Below are positions 60,134-64,000 of a DNA stretch of 64,000 bases, piece by piece; within the stretch, counting starts at the first letter, position 1, and every line of letters begins with the position of its first letter. Origin of the DNA: Neolewinella aquimaris. Its GTDB lineage: Bacteria > Bacteroidota > Bacteroidia > Chitinophagales > Saprospiraceae. A program made the position numbers and the translations under genes. The DNA lies in assembly GCF_014197245.1 (NCBI RefSeq), contig NZ_JACIFF010000001.1:992001-1056000 (forward strand), written 5' to 3'. Under the pieces are notes generated by a model. That model saw only the letters and a program-made list of their open reading frames with translations, did no database searches and was not told the origin of the DNA.

Positions 60134-60289
60134 GCGAAAACATTGAGGTTAGGACAAAGACCATTCGGTCAGAAATGACGCCCGCCGACTATTGTCGATG
60201 TCCGTCTATTTCCAAGACACCGATCCTGCCGTCTCCCCCTACGGTAAAAGGATATTCTTTTGAAAATTTCTTTCGTCGGCCGGATTGCC

Positions 60290-60838
60290 CTATTCCTCCC
60301 CCATTAAAGCAATCCGCTGTAGGGCCAGGATGCTCAGGGCATCCTTTATGTGGCCGTCGAGCGTCATGGCGATCGCTTCCGACAGGGGCAATTTGCGCAA
60401 CTTTAGTTGCTCGGTGTCCTCGGGCTCCGCTTCCCGTTGGCTCAATCCGCGGGCCAGGTAAGCCACCCCCCACTCGTCGGTTACGGAGTTGCTGAGGTGA
60501 AACTCCATGATGCGGGTCCACTCCTGGGCGACCAGCCCGGTTTCCTCCCGGAGTTCACGTTTAGCGGTTTCGAGGGTATCGGTGCCGACCGGACAGCCGC
60601 CTTCCGGAATTTCCCAGCTGTAGGTGCCGAGGGCGTAGCGATACTGACCTACCAAAAAAGTATTGCCCTCATCGTCCACCGGCACGATTCCAATCGCATG
60701 GTTTTTGTACTTGACGAGTCCGTAGATCCCATCGTTTCCACCCGGATTCACCACCTCATGGTGTTCCACCCGTATCCAGGGGTTCTCGTACGCTACGGCG
60801 GTGGTTTTTGTCGTCCAGGGGTTCTCTTCGGCTTTCAT
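60290..60838 (-). CDS. Nudix hydrolase, ADP-sugar pyrophosphatase type
   Basis: Hydrolyses nucleoside diphosphate derivatives, probably ADP-ribose or ADP-sugars. In 182 aa the domain features are IGIVPVDDEGNTFLVGQYRY, YSWEIPEGGCPVG and a Nudix box GGCPVGTDTLETAKRELREETG, split here by its REL-REETG metal core. The Glu normally found before the seven-residue spacer is Thr, as in some members of this subfamily. The region 60134-60289 upstream of it (between it and the regulator) holds no gene. Confidence 0.88.
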   Translation of the reverse strand: MKAEENPWTTKTTAVAYENPWIRVEHHEVVNPGGNDGIYGLVKYKNHAIGIVPVDDEGNTFLVGQYRYALGTYSWEIPEGGCPVGTDTLETAKRELREETGLVAQEWTRIMEFHLSNSVTDEWGVAYLARGLSQREAEPEDTEQLKLRKLPLSEAIAMTLDGHIKDALSILALQRIALMGEE

Positions 60839-60862
60839 CGCGCAAATGTAGCGGAAGCAACG

Positions 60863-61231
60863 CTATAGGTGATCGTACGTCCGTACCGTAAGCGGGTGGT
60901 CTACTTCCCCCGTGTGTTTAGTTGCGATGGGTTCGAGCAGCACGATCCAGGCTTCCTGACCATCCGCAGTGCGGGGACGGTGTTTAACACCCCGGGGTAC
61001 GACGTATAGGTCTCCGGGATTGAGGGTGACCGTAGGGCGGTCTTCGAAATCAATGAACAGCGTGCCCCGGTGGATCAGAAATAATTCGTCCTCACCGGCA
61101 TGGTCGTGCCAGACGAATTCGCCCTGCACTTTTGCAAGCTTTACGGCCTGTCCGTTAAGTTCGGCAATTACCTTGGGAGACCAGTGATCCGTAAACAGGG
61201 AGAACTTATAATCGAGGTTGGTGACTGACAC
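60863..61231 (-). CDS. Small cupin-domain protein
   Basis: A 122-residue single cupin starting at GTG 61231. Motif 1 is FVWHDHAGEDELFLIHRGTL, with metal-binding His, His and Glu. Motif 2 is LNPGDLYVVPRGVKHRPRT. A role in binding or turning over a small ligand is likely but not specified. It is 24 nt upstream of the Nudix gene and 15 nt downstream of the CPMC-protein gene, so it may share their transcript. Confidence 0.88.
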   Translation of the reverse strand: MSVTNLDYKFSLFTDHWSPKVIAELNGQAVKLAKVQGEFVWHDHAGEDELFLIHRGTLFIDFEDRPTVTLNPGDLYVVPRGVKHRPRTADGQEAWIVLLEPIATKHTGEVDHPLTVRTYDHL

Positions 61232-61246
61232 GGTCGGGAATGGTAT

Positions 61247-61486
61247 TTAAACGATGTCCTCTTCCTTGCGACGGTTGCGCCACCATATAAACGCCAATGT
61301 TCCAACCAGTACATAGGGCATGCCGAGCAAGTAGAGGATGCCCTGATTAAGTCCCTGACCTTCGGTGCCTCCGTTGGCCAGGTTACTTTCCGCGGTGGCA
61401 CGACACATCGGACACTGGGCCAGGAGGTCGCCGCCGCCAACTAGTAGCAGAGTCATTATAAGGCAGAGGATCAGGACCTTTTTCAT
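61247..61486 (-). CDS. Small membrane protein with CPMC motif
   Basis: 79 aa from ATG 61486: signal or first membrane helix (MKKVLILCLIMTLLLVGGGD), then AQCPMCRATAESNLANGG, a second membrane helix (LLGMPYVLVGTLAFIWW) and a basic tail. The CxxC (CPMC) would face the periplasm. Such proteins commonly accompany cytochrome oxidase genes in Bacteroidota, so a role in copper or redox handling is possible. No tested function is known to me. It is 10 nt downstream of the DUF420 gene. Confidence 0.75.
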   Translation of the reverse strand: MKKVLILCLIMTLLLVGGGDLLAQCPMCRATAESNLANGGTEGQGLNQGILYLLGMPYVLVGTLAFIWWRNRRKEEDIV

Positions 61487-61496
61487 AGCATTAAAG

Positions 61497-62111
61497 TTAA
61501 GGATAGTAGGCACTAAGCATCAAGTAAACGACCGGGCCGGTAACTGCCACATAAAACCACAGGGGCCAAACCCACCGGGCCATCTTCCGGTGCAGTATCC
61601 AATTGCCCGTTATCGCTCTCACTGTTGTTAACAAAATGAAGGGCAAAAGGATGCCGGCCAGCGTGATGTGGCTAATGAGAATAACCAAGTACCAGGGCCG
61701 GGTACCGCTCACCGCGGCTCGCTCCACTTCGGTGAGTACACCGTCCCGATCGGCATCGCCAAACAGCACCTCGGGGGTAGTAAAGTGGTAGGCCACGTAG
61801 CACAGCAAAAATATCACGGATAGGCCCAGTGCTACGGCATTAGCGTTGCGGTGACGCACGAATTGGCCTACTTTGACATAGTACAGAGAAAACAACAGGG
61901 CAATCGCCGTGATGGCATTGAGCAGTGCGTTTACTCCGGGCAGGAAGCTGACGTCCCAGTCAATGGGCAGATTCACTTCGCGCATGACGAATACCAGAAT
62001 AAGGACAACCGCGGAGAAAACGTAGGTGGCCGTTTTCAAAATTTTCTCCTTGTCCGGGAAGGTCTGGATTTCCGGGTGGACCTTCGGTGGCGTTGATTGG
62101 TCGGAAGCCAT
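61497..62111 (-). CDS. DUF420 membrane protein with an EF-hand-like loop
   Basis: Cytochrome-oxidase-linked membrane protein (204 aa), five predicted membrane segments, with conserved histidines in GQFVRHRNANAV, YVAYHF, LISHITLAG and LHRKMARW. DUF420 includes CtaM-type oxidase assembly factors. The loop between the third and fourth segments contains DADRDGVLTEVE (residues 119-130), a complete 12-residue EF-hand calcium loop (D-x-D-x-D-G...E). It lies 1 nt from the stop of the SCO-like gene, so it is clearly in the oxidase operon. Confidence 0.88.
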   Translation of the reverse strand: MASDQSTPPKVHPEIQTFPDKEKILKTATYVFSAVVLILVFVMREVNLPIDWDVSFLPGVNALLNAITAIALLFSLYYVKVGQFVRHRNANAVALGLSVIFLLCYVAYHFTTPEVLFGDADRDGVLTEVERAAVSGTRPWYLVILISHITLAGILLPFILLTTVRAITGNWILHRKMARWVWPLWFYVAVTGPVVYLMLSAYYP

Positions 62112-62112
62112 A

Positions 62113-62757
62113 CTATAGTTCTTTGCCGCGATCGAGGATGATGTCCTGCTTCGCGGGAAGGGGTATGATGAGAGATATAAGTTGGACTAGACCGATGGTT
62201 TCATCGCGCCGGGCAAGGTCATAGTGCTGTACGATAGTGAGGGAACTGTCCACCAATGCAACGATGGGTTGGATGCCGGGAGAATCGTACTCCCCCAACG
62301 GCAGCTTGAACGCTTCGGCGGTACGGGCGAATTCCGTCTCGTCCACCCTCAAAAAGCTTATCATCGGGTCTTCGGGCAGGTTATACTTCGCGGAAAATGC
62401 CGCAACGGTTTCTTCAGGATCTTGCGCAAGCAGCACAGTAGTGAAGTATAGGTTAGGGCTATCCTTAAATTGCTGGAACAGGCTATCCAGCATGTGGCCG
62501 TAAATCCTGGTGCCCGCTTCCTTGGTAGGATCGAGCCAACCGACAACCGTCATGGCACCCCGCAGATCGGGAGGCAGTTCACCACTGACCGCGGTTAACC
62601 CCCTTAGGTCGGGCATCTGGCCATAATCTCCCATGGTACGAATGGCGTCGCGGCGGTAGTTGGCTCCGTCGCGCAGGTAAATAAAGGAGACGAGCGGGAA
62701 GCCTACCAGGATCAACAAGATCACGCTAAGGTTCAGTATTTGCTTCGGCTTGGCCAT
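62113..62757 (-). CDS. SCO1/SenC-like membrane-anchored protein lacking cysteines
   Basis: From ATG 62757 (214 aa) there is an N-terminal membrane anchor (ILNLSVILLILVGFPLVSFI), then a thioredoxin-like fold (MTVVGWLDPTKEAGTRIYG, LYFTTVLLAQDPEETVAAF, PIVALVDSSLTIVQHYDL). Position and fold suggest the SCO copper-delivery family. However, the whole protein contains no cysteine, so the CxxxC copper/redox motif is absent. It may be a structural paralogue. The open frame reaches 62859, but that extension is hydrophilic and lacks support. Confidence 0.75.
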   Translation of the reverse strand: MAKPKQILNLSVILLILVGFPLVSFIYLRDGANYRRDAIRTMGDYGQMPDLRGLTAVSGELPPDLRGAMTVVGWLDPTKEAGTRIYGHMLDSLFQQFKDSPNLYFTTVLLAQDPEETVAAFSAKYNLPEDPMISFLRVDETEFARTAEAFKLPLGEYDSPGIQPIVALVDSSLTIVQHYDLARRDETIGLVQLISLIIPLPAKQDIILDRGKEL

Positions 62758-62857
62758 TCGAATGGGGGATTGTACTAGGGTAACACGGGCTTGGCGTGCT
62801 GGATCACCACTGCGTCTAATATGACGATGGGCTGATGGCGGGTGAGCGTGGAATAGC

Positions 62858-62891
62858 AAAAGTCCGGAGAGTTTACCTCACCCGGACTTTT
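62858..62891 (-). terminator. Hairpin between subunit IV and SCO-like genes
   Basis: Perfect 10-bp stem AAAAGTCCGG / CCGGACTTTT with a 14-nt loop, so the minus-strand RNA ends the stem with UUUU. It may attenuate expression of the downstream assembly genes relative to the oxidase subunits. Confidence 0.7.
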
Positions 62892-62946
62892 ACAGTGGTG
62901 GAATGCACCGCAGTCAACTGCTGACCTGTACGGTCTCCAGTAGGTG

Positions 62947-63363
62947 TTAACCCAGGAAGGGAATGACCACTGTCTCCTCGTTCATACCCACATCCTCACC
63001 GGAGGGAACGGTGAGTTCGTTCTTATACTGGATTTTCTCACGCTCTTTACGCCAGGCGTCGCCCTCGTTAAAGAATGCGATAAGGGCCCACAGTAGCAGG
63101 AAGGTGGGAAGTAGCACGGACATTGCCAATCCCTTCACCTCATAGCCCATGTGCATGAACTCGTAGATGATGAAGTAAGCTTTGTACAGCGAGAGGGCAA
63201 TGATGAGCAGCGAAGCCACGTAGATGAGGATGCGGATGTTCTCAGCGAACTCCGCCGCCTTCAGGAGGGAAAGAACTACTTCGATCACCGTGACCGCTGC
63301 CAGAAGTCCAAGTCCTTTCCAAACGCCGCGTACCGATTCTTCGTAGGTAAGATGTTGGGCCAT
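62947..63363 (-). CDS. Cytochrome c oxidase subunit IV family protein
   Basis: 138 aa with three membrane segments (LGLLAAVTVIEVVLSLL, ILIYVASLLIIALSLYKAYF, LAMSVLLPTFLLLWALIAFF). The family signature is around VWKGLGLLAAVTVIEV and KAYFIIYEFMHMGYE. It is an accessory subunit of the aa3/caa3-type heme-copper oxidase. It lies 65 nt downstream of the subunit III gene. Confidence 0.88.
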   Translation of the reverse strand: MAQHLTYEESVRGVWKGLGLLAAVTVIEVVLSLLKAAEFAENIRILIYVASLLIIALSLYKAYFIIYEFMHMGYEVKGLAMSVLLPTFLLLWALIAFFNEGDAWRKEREKIQYKNELTVPSGEDVGMNEETVVIPFLG

Positions 63364-63428
63364 TGTTGATTAGTTGTTATTCATTGGCGGATGCCAAGGT
63401 GGTTTATCGTGGGGTAAGCTAAGGTGTA

Positions 63429-64000
63429 CTAGAGGAGGTAAAATACCAGGAAGACGAAGACCCACACAAGGTCTACAAAGTGCCAGTACAGGCCAATCTT
63501 CTCTACCATTTCGTAGCCATTCATCCGGGCGACATACACCCCGCTGCCGGCGTTGATCAGGATGATCAGTAGAAAGATAACACCGGTAGCTACGTGGAAA
63601 CCGTGAAAGCCCGTGATTCCGAAGAAGAGCGCGCCGAAGGCGGTGGGACCAAACTCCTGCACCCGAACGTACTGTTCGCCATTCTCCTCTATTACGTACT
63701 TACGGTGGATAAACCGCTTGGCGGACTGGTCCACCGATCCATCGGGTAGCAAACCATCTACCACGTAACCGGGGTAATCACCGGGTTCCGCGGAGTATTC
63801 GAAGCTGTGTTCACCCTCGTGTTCTTCGGCTTCACCGTGGGATGCTCCCGCAAGGTGGAGGAGGTAAGTTTCACCCTCTACCACTTCTTCGTCGGTAACC
63901 TCTCCGGTTTCGGGATCGAGGTAATAACCGTTTTCGGTATACGTGCCGAAGGGATTAGTGGTCACCGTCATGTTCTCCTTAGCGATCAGGTTGTTCCACT
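63429..64000 (-). CDS. Cytochrome c oxidase subunit III, C-terminal part (runs off right edge)
   Basis: The frame has no stop up to the window edge; the nine codons before Met 63971 (WNNLIAKEN) are in frame, so the gene begins outside. TVTTNPFGTYTENGYYLDPE leads into a long hydrophilic insertion (about 95 residues, with ASHGEAEEHEGEHSF). Then comes the conserved ITGFHGFHVATGVIFLL and YWHFVDLVWVFVFLVFYLL of subunit III. The insertion lies where canonical subunit III passes straight into the helix with the FHGxHV motif. The ATG at 63971 is not necessarily the start. Confidence 0.9.
   Translation of the reverse strand, partial: WNNLIAKENMTVTTNPFGTYTENGYYLDPETGEVTDEEVVEGETYLLHLAGASHGEAEEHEGEHSFEYSAEPGDYPGYVVDGLLPDGSVDQSAKRFIHRKYVIEENGEQYVRVQEFGPTAFGALFFGITGFHGFHVATGVIFLLIILINAGSGVYVARMNGYEMVEKIGLYWHFVDLVWVFVFLVFYLL

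Overview
The window is a gene-dense, GC-rich bacterial chromosome segment from Bacteroidota, most likely class Saprospiria (Lewinella-like). The evidence is: four cargo proteins with type IX secretion system (T9SS) C-terminal sorting domains, a GLPGLI protein beside a TonB-receptor-type barrel, DUF4286, DUF4159 and DUF6503-like families, many lipoproteins, almost no Shine-Dalgarno sequences, and repeated Bacteroidota-type -7 promoter boxes (TAnnTTTG). It is ordinary chromosome: no prophage, insertion sequence, CRISPR array or integrase was seen. Genus placement is inference.

Layout. 1-9.5 kb: 5' part of smc, a LysM/RlpA-like exported protein, clpC, infC (TTG start, not followed by rpmI-rplT), engB, a PlsB-like acyltransferase, a deoxynucleoside kinase and folK. 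9.5-17 kb: two lipoproteins, a GNAT enzyme, a large T9SS type-B PKD protein, a divergent YrdC-like protein, prfA, a histidine phosphatase lipoprotein and a DUF819 membrane protein. 17-22 kb: a minus-strand envelope set (MscS channel, coiled-coil lipoprotein, DUF2945, DUF2383, exported coiled-coil protein, small membrane protein, AI-2E-type permease). 22-26.4 kb: heptose kinase, ndk, NrnA-like phosphoesterase, FKBP lipoprotein, enoyl-CoA hydratase. 26.4-30.6 kb: ilvD-ilvB-ilvN for branched-chain amino acids. 30.6-41.6 kb: outer-membrane barrel, metallophosphoesterase with a CotH-like partner, nfu-rsmE-DUF4159, GLPGLI/TonB-type pair, tRNA-Gly, glycosyltransferase, degenerate Nudix-like protein, duplicated lipocalin-like protein. 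41.7-50.1 kb: three T9SS type-A cargo proteins, tRNA-Arg, msrB, an ALDH7-type dehydrogenase and a sugar-nucleotide epimerase. 50.4-59.4 kb: glycosyltransferase, a symmetric palindrome cluster, amidohydrolase, murA (active-site Cys replaced by Asp), amidase, ccmB, L-serine dehydratase, lptE. 59.4-64 kb: Crp/Fnr regulator, Nudix, cupin and the 3' part of a cytochrome oxidase cluster (CPMC protein, DUF420, Cys-less SCO-like protein, subunits IV and III).

The most unusual signal is not a gene. An 18-20 nt GC-rich element (core TGCACCCGCGTCCCCGCC) occurs eleven times. Seven copies lie in intergenic DNA upstream of start codons, always C-rich on the sense strand, most of them 15-35 nt from the start. 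Four lie inside genes, always in antisense orientation. Three copies share the exact 18-mer and another two share a one-base variant. A second signal is a mirror-symmetric cluster of six GCTGCC-N3/4-GGCAGC palindromes between two convergent genes, which also encodes the C-termini of both proteins.
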